DNA of 64,000 bases from Kappaphycus alvarezii (GCA_002205965.3 NADL03000614.1:558001-622000); one strand, 5' to 3'; numbered from the stretch's first letter, positions 33,480 to 44,110 are shown. The notes: a model not told the origin generated them from the sequence alone. Numbers and translations are program-made.

Positions 33480-33755
33480 TAGTTCCGCACTGTGCTATAC
33501 AGTAGTGTACAGTGCTTTACATTACAGTGTAAGGCCTACAAGAAACGTGCAACATGCAATCATGCACTGAACTGTACAATGCGGTAACTGTACTCCATGT
33601 TGTACTGTACAGTATAGTGCACCATGGACACTGTACAGTACAGTACAACATGGAGTACAGTATAGTACAGTACAGAGCAACTGTACAGTATAGTGCACCA
33701 TGAACACTGTAACGTACAGTACAACATGGAGTACAGTACAGTACACTACGATCTT
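33480..33755. repeat. GTACAGTAC-rich direct and inverted repeat cluster
   Basis: Dense TACAGTAC/GTACTGTA motifs. A unit beginning CTGTACAGTATAGTGCACCA occurs at 33605 and again at 33681 (76-bp period), and an ACAACATGGAGTACAG segment follows in each and appears inverted just upstream. It can fold into several hairpins. The same motif recurs near 10066, 29750, 29990, 38395-38470 and 58335. Confidence 0.8.
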
Positions 33756-33869
33756 CAGAGTGAGGGTTCGAACCCAAAGAAACAGAGCCGCTTCAATTGT
33801 TTGAGCAGCCCCTGGCAAATGCACTCATTTGCAGAAAACTATCAATGCAGCAATTCAGAAGAAGAAGTT

Positions 33870-34030
33870 TAATGCGTTCAGTATCTACTGTGGACTGCGC
33901 ACGTCCTAACTATACGGTTAAGATCTAACCAGATGTACTTCGTCGTCCGTACGCATCGGTGCTCGAAATAGCTTCAGCGATGGGGGACCACAGGGTGCAA
34001 CTCAATCGCTGGTAGATACGGCGGCAGACA
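33870..34030 (-). mobile_element. Non-LTR 3' tail inserted within hAT-2
   Basis: Minus-strand sequence nearly identical to plus-strand 30285-30475, including the codons for IYQRLSCTLWS and the 3' untranslated stretch TTAGATCTTAACCGTATAGT. 5'-truncated to the last ~40 codons. Lying inside hAT-2, it postdates that insertion. Confidence 0.8.
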
Positions 34031-34665
34031 ATGCCAACTGTCTCAGGCCACAGTTGAAAAATGCAAATGTATATATATAACTATTCGCGTCATTATTCTC
34101 AACAATGGACCCGTGGTCGAGTGGTTACGCCTAAGTCCTGGGATTCTGGATAGTCATATCATTTCTCGCAGCGACTTAGTTGGAGCGGTGATTTAATTTC
34201 CTGATTCCGAGATCATTCTCAGATTACTGTCATAAAGTAGTACAAGGAAGTTGTTATCTAGATGCCAGCTAAGAAGCGCCAGAGATTGGAGTGCTACTCA
34301 TAGAAATATGTCACCAGAAGGGCAGCTATGTTTTAAACCTTTTTTGTGAGTAAAAGGCTGTTTTTGAATATTTTACGAGGATTTATTACAAAAATCACAA
34401 CTTATATAAACTGGGGTCCATTAAACATGTGAAAGTGAATCTTAAACTTACCTGAAAGGGGTAAGTTGTAGTTATTTACATGTATATCGATAAATATCTA
34501 TTTTTACAGGGCTTGGGGCAGAAAAGCGGTGCGTATGTCTATAAATCGAAGTCTATTTCGTCAAAGGAGCGAATAATATTTTATTATACTTCATGTAGCT
34601 TGACATATAAAAGGTATTCAGAAGACGTCAAATAAAGAATTTTTATCACTCTCAATATTTCGGAT

Positions 34666-37181
34666 CTAATTCAATTCGTCTGGAAGATGCTTTTGTCTCT
34701 TCAGATACTCTCCAACTTTCAAAAGACATTCGGTAAGGCCAGCTGTCAGCCGGGATATCTTCTTGGATCTAATTGATCCAGCAATGCTAAAAACTCTTTC
34801 AGATGTTGTTGAGGAAGAATTAAGAGTAAAAACGACACGTGTGACTCGAGATAAGATTGGGAATGTGCCTTCATACTTCTTTCAAAAATCAAGCGGCTAC
34901 ATTTCTTTTGCAGAAGCCGCCATAAACTTGTGAAGGTTGATTTCGGAATCAATGGAGGCATCAAATTTATCCCCAATTTGCACATCATCATCATCTGAAT
35001 CGAAAATTGATAAAACACCCTTCTTTAAATGTTCGGATGCTTTTTCATTTAAAGCATCCGACCCTGACGAAACCGTGATAGTGAAGTAGTTTTCCGCCAA
35101 TTTTGAGATAAGCTTCACAGCACCTGTGTCAAAGAGTGTGTAAGCATCAACTTTACCCAAGAAAACCTTGTGCTTCATTTTGAAATACCTGGGAGTCAGA
35201 AGAGTTGCAACATGAGCGCAATGCTCTGCCATTGGATACTGAAGGTTATTCTTCTTACGGCGGTTCAGGATTAATTCAGATAAATCATCTACCAATCTTC
35301 GCGTCACAGAATCCATTACATTTTGCTCCTTCTTCTTTTTCAGAATTGTCAAAATTCCTGCCGAACAAATGTCCTTCAAATTCATTGTCGGGCCTACTTG
35401 AGAGCCCAACAAAGCTGTACTTTCTTCGACTGCCCTGAATAGCTCAACAATAGCTTTCAGAGATAGCTTTTCCCTAGCGGTAGGTCTATCAGCTGGACTG
35501 ACACCTTTCCATGTAACATTGTCAGCATACAGTTTTTCGACTGCGGATCCAAAATAGGGTTTCAAATACAAAAACCTCTCAACCATTGAAACAGTAGATC
35601 CCCATCTCGTCTTAAAATCCAAAATTGGCCGCAATATACCCGCATTTTTTGACGAAAGCTCTGAAATCAGGTACTGTGCAGCAACTGCAGACTTCTTAAA
35701 ACACTTGACAGTCTGGCGCACTTTCATAAGTAATTTGTCAATTTCCTTGTCTGCGAATGCCTTACGAGGCGAAATCTGAAGCTAATGAGATGGACATGCG
35801 ATTCGGTTCCAAGAAGATCTGAAAGTGTAGGCTAACTGTGTCTCATTGGTCGAGGATCTTTCAGGAACAGTATCTGTAAGGGAAAAGTTTTCAGGCAACT
35901 GCGGCAAGGTAGCATTCAGGATCAAATTGAGCTGATAATCGAATGAATCTTCGCTGAAATCCTCATTAACATCCTTGTCATCCAGTCCAGTTTCAGCTTC
36001 TTCGAATACTGATTCATTGGAAGCGGGTTCAGATTCAGTTGCCTTAAACGTAATTGCATCCCTTTCTTGCGCATAAATCGAGGCGTCCTCGTCAGTTTCC
36101 TCTCCACTTTCAACCTCTCTGATTTTCTCGAGCCGTGACTCCAGCAGTACAGAATCCTCAATTTCAGCCAAAATCTCTTCCTTCTCCGACGTAAGCTCGA
36201 CCTGTTTCCTCGCATTAGCAGCCCTGTCAATGGTTACAAAAGCCACTTTTTTTTCGATTCCTAATTTCTTCGTAGATTCAAGAAGAAAGCGTGAAAGTTC
36301 CTTTCCAGTATGGCGACCAACCAACTTAGTGCAGCATACCAAGTTTGTATGGTATCCCATTCGCTGTCAATGAACGATATTGTTAAAGATGAATAGGAAT
36401 AATTATTTTCGGCTGTCCAAACATCTGTAGTTCCGGCTAAAATCGGAACCTTTTCGAGTGTATCTGCATTCAACTTATCAACAATAGCCTCAGATTTCTG
36501 TAAAATATGACTGACGGTCTGACGGCTGGCATGGTTGATTTTTGGAGCAAATTCATCTACAATTGCGCGAAACCCCGAATCTTCAGCAATAGAAAGCGGT
36601 CTTTGATTGAGAGCAATCCATTCTGCGCATAACCGAATAAATTTCTTCTGAACGGAACCCGATTTGTTGACCTTCTAGGTGAACATTTTCTTGATGCCAG
36701 GGTTTGTCAGGCTTGATATAATAGCTGAACCCCCCTTACGTTTATCGAATGACAAGGAGATGTCAGTTGTCTTGTGTTTGCTGTTCATGTGGCTTCGGAC
36801 ATTTGTGGTTCCACGTCCCAAAGCACCTACTTTCGCGCAAAGCCGACATTTGAACTTTCGCTTGTGCGGTTCATCTTTGGAGTAAACCCGTTCAAGCTGC
36901 ACGAAAGAAAAGATCGGGTTGTTTGAATTTCCATCATACGGTACAAAATGGGTAGTTGCCGGACCTAGTGTGTTTCGCACTGAGATAGGGGCCGTTGGAC
37001 CTTTTTCGCGGACCGAAGGGGGTTTGGTTTGCATTACGGGCTCAGATTGCGCATTTGCGCTCTGGAAATTCATTTTTGGCTGAAAAGGTCGTGGAAATCG
37101 GTAGTTTTCGGTAAACCTTGTGTTTTCTGGTCTTAGACGGCTCTGACCAAGAATATTGTGGCTGTTTGGATCTACGTTCAA
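34666..37181 (-). pseudogene. hAT-2 transposase, broken
   Basis: Minus-strand order: BED zinc finger CRLCAKVGALGRGTTNVRSH plus MNSKH (about 36750-36840); ILAGTTDVWTAENNYSYSSL (about 36380-36450); an acidic insert (35800-36240); CPSH before the first stop at 35782; FKTRWGSTVSMVERFLYLKP (about 35560-35620); and the dimerisation end STTSERVFSIAGSIRSKK with a stop at 34666. Defects are a frameshift near 36360 (BED part versus core) and stops at 35782, 34897 and just after. Upstream of 36675 the frame also ends. The family is distinct from hAT-1 but shared with the remnant at 62.1-63.3 kb. Confidence 0.85.
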
Positions 37182-37662
37182 AACCGTGTCATTCTAGGCA
37201 ATAGTATAGAATACTGTAAAATCATGACTTTTTAGGGGCATCGGTGGTGATCAAGTCATAGATAATTAATTAGTTTGTGGTCATAAAATTCCGGAGATGT
37301 GGTAAGGTGAATATTTATTCCAATAGAATAAGAATGGTAATACAGTTATTATTTCTCCATGCCCTAGTGGTGAATTCTATTGTAGGCAGGTAATTAATTG
37401 ATAATAGTAATAATTTTGCCATAGAGTATTCTATTGCTCCCAGGTAATAATTTTGTAGGTAAGTCATAACTTCTTTAATGACTTCAGAAAGTCATTAATT
37501 CTTTTATTACCCCAATAAGTCATTAATTCCTCTGTGAGTTTATATGCACAGGTAGGGAATAAAATGACAATTATTTTGGAATAATTCAATTACAGGGAAT
37601 TGAAAAATGTTTAATTTTTATGTACTTAAAAATCTATGACCAATAATTCCCCGCCATCACTA

Positions 37663-37670
37663 GTTTCAAA
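37663..37670. repeat. Target-site duplication of hAT-2, right copy
   Basis: GTTTCAAA immediately following the right terminal inverted repeat, identical to 33239-33246. Confidence 0.8.
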
Positions 37671-37689
37671 TATTAAATCACCTCACATT

Positions 37690-37800
37690 TTCCCGCTTTA
37701 TCAAAAGCTCATCTATGCTATTTGGTCCACGTGTGCAGCTTCAGCGATTGGTCGTAGCCCGCAACGTGCAGATGTTGGCCTCCCCCTCCGAAGCTAGTCA
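37690..37800 (+). mobile_element. Non-LTR 3' tail to the right of hAT-2
   Basis: YQKLIYAIWSTCAASAIGRS followed within a few codons by GLPLRS and TAG, equivalent to YQRLSCTLWSSIAQAILSR...HPVRS of other tails but more diverged. Confidence 0.6.
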
Positions 37801-37804
37801 ATTC

Positions 37805-38215
37805 TAGTGGCATATGATGTCACCATTCGCAATCCCATGGCCTGATCTTACCTCAAACAAGCCGCATTAGCACCTTGCGGGGCAGCCGAATCGGCCTACG
37901 CAGACAAGGTGAAGACCTTCGACCGCTCAGTGAGAGCTGCGTTTAACCTGACCCCAGACGCTATTTCTCCAAGCCTCGGTTTTCACTTTGTCCCGCTTGC
38001 TTTCGACTCTTTCGCCGCGCCTTGTAAGTCAACCTCTGGCGTGATTGAGACCCATGCGAAATTGATATCGCGACGACTGTTCTGTACACCAGCGGCGGCC
38101 CTTGACCACCTGCGGCAACGAATCTCGTCGACCATATGGTCTACCTTTGCAACATCGATCCTAGCGCGTACTCCCAAGCTGGGCAGCGACGAACTTCAAC
38201 TATCTTAGCTTACAC
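37805..38215 (+). mobile_element. Endonuclease-tailed non-LTR element, C-terminal fragment
   Basis: VAYDVTIRNPMA (the catalytic D-x-T strand, about 37809-37845) then, after a stop, an open frame 37909-38208 with GFHFVPLAFDSFAAP, LRQRISSTIWSTFATSILAR and a TAG. Corresponds to the last third of the endonuclease domain and the C-terminal helix. Confidence 0.75.
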
Positions 38216-38344
38216 TGTCAGCTAGGCGTGTACGCCTCTTACAATACATAAGTAAAGATGATTATATATTCTAGTGGCCCTGCACGTCGCACTTCCCTCT
38301 AGTATATTGATAAAGCATAAAAAATTCACCTTGCTGGTGATGTA

Positions 38345-38475
38345 GTGGATGGGTATGTGTGGACTGTGCGAGCTCGCCTGGGGAGATACTGTACTGTATC
38401 TCCCAAGTTGATAGGGTTAGGAAATGTATACCCATCACCCAGCACAGTACAGTACTGTACAGTACATAAGGGGGG
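38345..38475. repeat. Hairpin cluster with GTACAGTACTGTAC core
   Basis: GGGAGATAC/GTATCTCCC form a 9-bp stem at 38381-38404 around TGTACT. Outside it, GATGGGTAT and ATACCCATC pair across about 90 bp. Adjacent CAGTACAGTACTGTACAGTA is self-complementary. Non-coding, followed by a run of G. Confidence 0.75.
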
Positions 38476-39170
38476 GGGGAATCTTTTAATGTGTTCAAAA
38501 ACCTGAAACGTGCAGGTAGTGGTTACACTGTAGAGGACCTAACATCTCCAGACGACGGCTTAACCATCACCCACTCCAACAAGGACAAAAGGGAGGACTA
38601 GAAGAAAATTCCACCATCTAAATACAGGATCCAGACAGCTTGAAAAACTTCTAGTGTAAGCATGAAAACTTACAGACGACGACAACCAAGACAAAGAAAA
38701 CTCCGGACAACGAACTTGCCGACGGACTGACAGGGCTGGGCAGACCACGTTCCTTCGGAGACTGTAACAAAGACAGCAGGTTGAAAAGCGATAGGAAACA
38801 GCGAGCTTTGAAAACCCTGTTCGAGTGGAAGAGCCGTCCTTACACGTCTTTCCCACGTCGTCCCACGTGCGCTGGGGGCGCGGGACGACAATCCACTCGA
38901 AATAACCATCAGCAACGACGGTGCAGCGAGAGATCTTGAGACATGGTTGTTCCGTCCCCAGGGCATGCGAGCGGACATAGATCCGGCGCCCGCGCCGAAT
39001 TCAGCGCGGGCGCCGAGAAGAGCGAAAACAAAACTTGGGGAGGTCGGTAAGATAGGGAGGACGGTGGGGACTAACAAAAGTTTTGCAGCGTAACTGCCGG
39101 TACATAAGAAAGCATCCCCTTTAATGATCAATACTCAGCAGACCGCGAGCGCCATACAGCGTAGGGCCTG
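38476..39170. other. Probable 3' untranslated region of the non-LTR element to the right
   Basis: No convincing coding signal on either strand; the minus frames (for example 38670-39131) have no known motif. It lies just 3' (minus sense) of the C-terminal end of the 39174-44110 element and contains a strong GC-rich hairpin at 38984-39015. Confidence 0.45.
38984..39015. repeat. GC-rich hairpin
   Basis: CGGCGCCCGCGC and GCGCGGGCGCCG form 12-bp perfectly complementary arms around an 8-nt loop containing GAATTC. It lies in the presumed 3' untranslated region of the adjacent minus-strand retroelement. Confidence 0.85.
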
Positions 39171-39173
39171 CGA

Positions 39174-40408
39174 CTACACAGCAGGGGCCAAATCGGTGGT
39201 TTGGTCAAGACGCCGCCGATTAAAGGACGTAGCAACGTATTGGGCAATCAAGCATACGAATCTAACGAGGCTCGAATGTTTCTCGGCGGTAACAGAGGTA
39301 CCACGCTTGCTGGCGAGAAAGTGGGCGACTTGTTGCACGGCTTGATCAAACCCGGGTCCTATGCAACCATAGACATCAGCAACCAAGGGTTAAGGTCCAG
39401 TCCGTATTATTCGCATAAAGTACGGTAATGGTGGCGTTTCTCTGATTCTTTCTTGGAGATATGGCCATGTGGAGGACAAGAACGAAACCCGGATGAGTGC
39501 GGACTGATGACAAAGACATCAAAAGCCTGCGGGCTGGCAGCGAACTCGGAGTCATTAATAAACACATCTAGGCGGAGCTGGGTCGCGGAAGAAGCAGAAG
39601 GATAAATGCGGTCATTTCGAGCCTGTCATTCCTCTCTGGTCAGTTGGGAGGCCGCAAGGAAGCCAGAAGAAGGATGTGGAGGATCTGGAAAGCGCTGCTC
39701 CCGAGAAACGCAAACACCGTGGAGTAGAGCAGTATGGCGGATGGACCGAGCTAGCTCGTCACGAAGTGCGTCGTGGCGGCGAACGCTTCCGGCGCCAGTA
39801 CTGCACACCATGGCGTGATGACCATGAACATCTAGCATGGCAGTTGAACGGGAACATATGGTGCATGAACGGGACCTAGAGAAAAGTGGCTCGCCGAGAC
39901 GTAAACAGACCATAGTAATCCAGACTTTAGGAGCAGCGCAGGCACCGTTACCGCTGAGTGGAAGAGTAGAGAAGGGTAATGAGGACGAGGAAGCAGTGGT
40001 AGATACATGACGCGTTTTGGAAACAGGGGTCAGGGATGCCGTGAAGCGATCATACTTGTAGTCCACGAGCTCAGTAGTTAGTGCATGCTGGAAGCCACGA
40101 GGGGGGAACCCGGGGGTTTCCTGATGGCCTGACGAAAGCAATTGACTAGGATTGCAAGCGAAACGGCTGGTCTGGGGCAGCTGAGAACGGAGAGAAGCGA
40201 GTAGAGCGGAAATCAGTTGACAGGCGGGGAACGCAGAATATAGAAGGAGGACAGATAGGAGGCTGGCGACAACAGAACCGAGGTAGGCTGCGTTGGCTAT
40301 CCAGGAGGCAGGAGTAAGTTCTATGCCACCCTTGAGGAAGGGAAATTGAGCGGAATGCCAGGCGTCATCCGAGAGTCTCACATGCGTATCTTCGAACACC
40401 CTTCGCAT
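39174..40408 (-). pseudogene. RT thumb, zinc knuckle and endonuclease-like domain
   Basis: 39626-40408 is open: FPFLKGGIELTPASW (thumb), WITMVCLRLGEPL, CTICSRSTAMLDVHGHHAMV followed by C (C-x2-C...H...C), then VRRHDALRDELA. After the stop come LRLDVFINDSEF and AFDVFVISPH (about 39455-39560), in the position of PADIL...DIxVxSP in other copies. The C-terminal helix is in 39174-39386 (GCIGPGFDQAVQQVAHFLAS). The PAD motif is altered here (RLDVF), so nuclease activity of this copy is doubtful. Confidence 0.7.
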
Positions 40409-41482
40409 GCCAGCATCATGTACTGATACTACGGCAGAGGTTAAGTGCGGCGGGGTGCAATGAAGAAGATATATGAGACGGGATGCGCTGGCACAGATTC
40501 AGGGAAGGTGAAAACTGAGTTGGGGATGTTGGAGACGGCGAAGCTGAGGCCAAGTTCGTTGTACAGACATGTGCTTGGCGTGCAAGAAGCGACGATAAGC
40601 AGAGTCTTCACCATTCGGGACGCCGAGGACGTCGGTAGATGCCGAGCGATTCACTGAGCAAGGGAGATCTCGCACAAGATGGTTTGAGGGAGACGGGAGA
40701 GTAGGGCACCAAGCTTCAGTCTTCTTCCACTGAACATGGAAGCCTATAGAGGCACCTTGAGCCTGCAAGTATTCGAGTACTTTACGAGCGTGTAGTAAAG
40801 GAACAACAATATTCAGATCATCTGCGTAGGCAGTCAGGAGCTTGACGGTGTCCCTAAATTTGGAGGGTAAATCGTCAGTGGTTGCAGAGCAATCGCAAAG
40901 AGTAGCATACTACGCGAATCCTCTTGCTGGGTCCCAGTAAGGTTCAAGATTGTACACATGCCATAGAAAAGTGTCGGCGGGGAGCTGAAGAGGGGGTGAA
41001 CGAATCGAGCGAGGCCTGTGGTCCGTGTAGCGACACTGGCCAAAATTCGGGCACACTCGATACACGTCACGGGCGTCAATGGTAAGCAGTACGTGGGGAG
41101 AAGTGCGATGCGTGGCCACGAAGGAACGAGTTGCATATATTACGGCTTCACAGCCATTTGCAGATCCCACGGCCAGCTGACGGGATGAAGGCATTTGAGA
41201 GTAGTAGTCCGTGGAAGCACGGTACATGAGGAGACGACAGATAAATCGGCGTATAATTCCTCCTATAGCAATGGGCCGTAGTTTAGTATTGTTTGGTTTC
41301 GGGATACCGAGGAGGGTGATAGAATGAAATTTGTAGATATTATTTGGAATGCTGTGCTGGCTGCGTGGGCACGCTGCGCTGGCTGAGCTTGCATGCTGCG
41401 CTGGCTGGGCTGTCACTGTACTTACAATTTTATTTTCAATTGTTTTTAGAAGGGGCTTTGCGCCGTACTGTAGCATTGCCAA
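40409..41482 (-). pseudogene. Reverse transcriptase palm of the long copy
   Basis: ITLLGIPKPNNTKLRPIAIG, GGIIRRFICRLLMYR, LLTIDARDVY (first catalytic Asp) in 40910-41482; GTQQEDSRSMLLFAIALQPL in 40834-41136 (normally GTQQGDP); YADD near 40812-40823 followed by GASIGFHVQWKKTEAW in 40499-40768. Three frames and several stops. The motif order matches the fragment at 1-1180. Confidence 0.8.
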
Positions 41483-41544
41483 TAGGGCACATAGGTACTG
41501 TATTGGTGCTACGAATTGTGAGGGTTGAAAACTCTACATAAGGG

Positions 41545-42165
41545 GCCGGAAAATATGGATCAGGTGATCCCGACTCTGCAACCAGATGGGGCCGTCCTCA
41601 GTGGTCTAGATATTTCCCAGGAGGCAATGGAGAATTCTTAGCCGTTCGCGGACATTTGTGTGGACTGCCTGGGTGGAATGGATATTTTGGGGGAACTGTT
41701 TGGCTCTGATCTAGACGACTAAGATATTTAGGAAGGAATCTAGATATTTATCCTGATGGTACGTGCTTTTAGTTTTTCTCGTTGACATGATTTCATTTGA
41801 TGCATTTATGGTTCTTAGTATGTTTCTTCGAGACTTTAGGGTTAGCCAAAAAATATATATAAGCTGAGTAAACTGCTTCTTCATGGAGAGGTGAAGCAGG
41901 TTGGCAGACAACTTCAAGTCAAGTCCCAAGTAGTAGGAAGTTGAGAGTCAACTTCAGACCCGAGGAAAATCTTTCCTACGCTGGTCGCAGAGCATCAGTG
42001 GTAGACCCTGCCCCTCCCACATTTGCTTGTAGCCCTCTCAACTCTCTTCCATAAACATTCCTTTTTGTTCGTTCAACTATACCACGGTAGCACTTTTGTC
42101 GCTCGCAACACCTCCTTCTTGGGGTAATTGGTTCTAAGTATCTCTTCTCCCGACGATTTACCTTA
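41545..42165 (+). repeat. Acidic-ORF repeat family, copy 4 (inside the non-LTR element)
   Basis: Plus-strand, 5'-truncated copy. It begins with codons for MDQVIPTLQPDGAVLSGLDI, continues SQEAMENS-stop, PFADICVDCLGGMDIL and a 3' segment with TTGGCAGACAACTTCAAGTC, GAAGTTGAGAGTCAACTTC, GGTAGCACTTTTGTCGC and CACCTCCTTCTTGGGG, each matching copy 1. It separates RT motif blocks at 41300 and 42300 that should be adjacent, showing it is an insertion. No clear target duplication was found. Confidence 0.8.
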
Positions 42166-42166
42166 A

Positions 42167-44110
42167 TCAGAGGGCACTGGAGAATGAAGACGTGAACTGG
42201 GAGGGGAGTTTTCCAGCGATGCAGTAATTCACGAAATCGGTAAAGGCTGAGAGAGAAGAATGGGTCGGCTCCGGCCCCCCTGGATCATGAGCAAGAGAGC
42301 ATAGGACTCCTGAACGAAGTCCGTCAGGACCAAGGGCACTGGGAAAGGGAAGTGTCCTAAGGGCGCCGCTCACTTCCGCCTCGGTGAAGGTATACGGAGG
42401 AGGAAGCGTGTATGGAGGGGAGGATTGAACCGGCAAGAATGGGAAGAATGGAAAGATTACAGAGTAGCAGCGTTGTCCGTTGTGCAGAGAGAAGGAGGGG
42501 TATCGCAGCAGAGAGATTGGGCGGCTTTGCCGACAGCCCCTTCGGACATCAGTTGACGTGTCCGACGGAGCGGGTCATGAATTCGCGGAGAAGAGGAGGA
42601 AGGGAGGGGCCGAATGCCGTTGTGGAACTTTCGGAGAGATAGTTCCAGCGACCAGCCTTGGCAGAAGGAAGGCGGGATTGGAGAGATCGAGAGAAAGCAG
42701 CACGGTTGCGGTTCCGTGGCTCTCTTTTTCCATTCTTCCTTGTAACCAATTTTCCTACAGCATAAATTCTAGAGAAAGAGGCTTCGAGGTCAGCATTGTT
42801 CCGGGCGCGTAGGAATGAGGTGAAGAGACTTTCCATGAGCTCGTTGAAAACAAATCGGAGGCAATTAGGAAGATAATTAACGGTAGGTACAGGTAGGAGG
42901 GAGATGGCAGAGGGAAGAGGGCAGGGTGCGGCAACATAAGGATTGTGGAAGTCGGAAAGAGGGCGACGGGAACTGGAAGACGAAGAGGCATGGGAGAGGG
43001 TTACCATATTAAGAGTCATTCGTAGACGGAGCAGGAGGCGGTACGAGCTCTTGACACCTGTAGCGACCGCCAGCGTTGGAAGATAAGGTGTCAGTGCGTG
43101 GAGCAGGGGGAACGTCGGGAGCAGGGGTGCAGGTTGGGGGACGAAGAAGGGGCAGAGCTGACGACAGTCCAGCCATCAGTAGAAGCAGCAGGAGTAGGAC
43201 GTTCTGGGGGATTGGCAGTGATGACCTGAACGGGAGACAGAGAGAGCGGGGCGATGCTTGGTATGCAGGCAAGCTTGAAAGTTTTTTATAGATGGCGGAA
43301 TCATCATCACGGAGGGCGGAGGCGAAAGAGGGCGCAGGGACCCAGGAGCAAGCAGGAGATTCGAGATGAGCGATTTTTGCACGCAGCCCAGACCAGATTG
43401 TAGCCATATAGCCTTCAGGAGTGGTGGCATCGAGAGAGATAATATCAGAGAACTGAAGCTGTGGGGGCTCGTAGTTACCTGACGTTTTGGCAAGGTAACG
43501 AAAAGCAGAGTAGGCAGCAGGAAGAGATCGGAGGTCACGTTCCGCAGCACAAAGAAGGAAATCGTGTGTATCCTCCTTGCGAATTATTGAACAAGGGCCA
43601 GGACATCCGCCACTGGAAAGCGCGCGCCGGAATTGAGAAGGATAGCGAATGCCAAGCCCAGGGAGTGCACGTACATGGACAAACTGCTTCTGGTGCCTGC
43701 CAAAGAGAAGGCGAGAGGTAGTACGTACGGTGCCGGAAAACTTATTCGATAGTTTCGCCTCCGAGAGACTGTCATGTTCCGTAATTCCATCACGTTCAAG
43801 AGCAGGAAGACGCTGAATGGGCTTGGTGGAGAGGCGGTGACAACGAACTGCAGATGCCTATGAGTCAGGAGAGGCGCCCTGAAGAGTCTGGAGTGCACGA
43901 CCGCCAGGAGTTGCAAAGACGAGCGAATTGAGTGAGAATAGAGAGTACGGCGCGGAACTTTGGGTTATCCGAAAACGAAGGACGGAGGGCATCAAATGCG
44001 CTCGAGTTTGCTATGGATGCAATAAGTTCAGATGTAGCTGCAGAGTCACACAGATCAACACTTGCGTCTAACAATGAAGCAGAGGTGACCAGAAAGTCGA
44101 TCGACGCATG
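42167..44110 (-). pseudogene. N-terminal region of the non-LTR polyprotein
   Basis: The pre-palm block EVSGALRTLPFPSALGPDGL and SAFTDFVNYCIAGKLP lies in 42167-42436. Further upstream the frames 42549-43019, 43009-43407, 43176-43550, 43584-43916 and 43865-44074 chain together on the minus strand with similar composition, for example FRAVLSILTQFARLCNSW at about 43900-43960. No zinc finger or known gag domain recognised. The start is unknown, and 44110 is only where the chain of frames fades. Confidence 0.6.

Larger units (their letters stand above)
33247..37662 (-). mobile_element. hAT-2: complete 4,416-bp hAT element
   Basis: Ends are inverted: AAGTGATGGCCGGTAAT at 33247-33263 and, on the minus strand, TAGTGATGGCGGGGAAT at 37662-37646 (14 of 17 match). 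GTTTCAAA flanks both ends. The joined flanks resemble an uninterrupted sequence at 1183-1236 (minus strand), an apparent empty site. Contents from left: subterminal palindromes, GTACAGTAC repeats, a non-LTR 3' tail (33870-34030), then a broken transposase on the minus strand (34666-37181) and an AT-rich right end. The foreign tail inside means it was hit after it inserted. Confidence 0.85.
39174..44110 (-). mobile_element. Endonuclease-tailed non-LTR retrotransposon, longest copy
   Basis: Minus strand from ~44110 to 39174: an N-terminal region without known domain, RT, then a zinc knuckle, RHD and a PD-(D/E)xK-like C-terminal region. This RT-then-endonuclease order recalls the R2/NeSL class of non-LTR elements with restriction-like endonucleases (inference from organisation). 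Frameshifts and stops break it throughout, and a foreign segment (acidic repeat copy 4, 41545-42165) separates the two halves of the RT. It serves as the reference for the many shorter copies in this window. Confidence 0.8.

Noticed and set aside
33764-33775. Isolated B-box-like GGGTTCGAACCC
   Set aside because: No A box 30-40 bp upstream; a 12-bp palindrome of this kind can occur by chance.
34105-34150. tRNA-like GTGGTCGAGTGGTTACGCC
   Set aside because: Only an A-box-like half; no B box at the right distance and no cloverleaf. Perhaps another SINE scrap.
38670-39131. 153-codon minus ORF
   Set aside because: It covers the GC-rich hairpin and has no homologue in other copies of the non-LTR family, so it is more likely 3' untranslated sequence.
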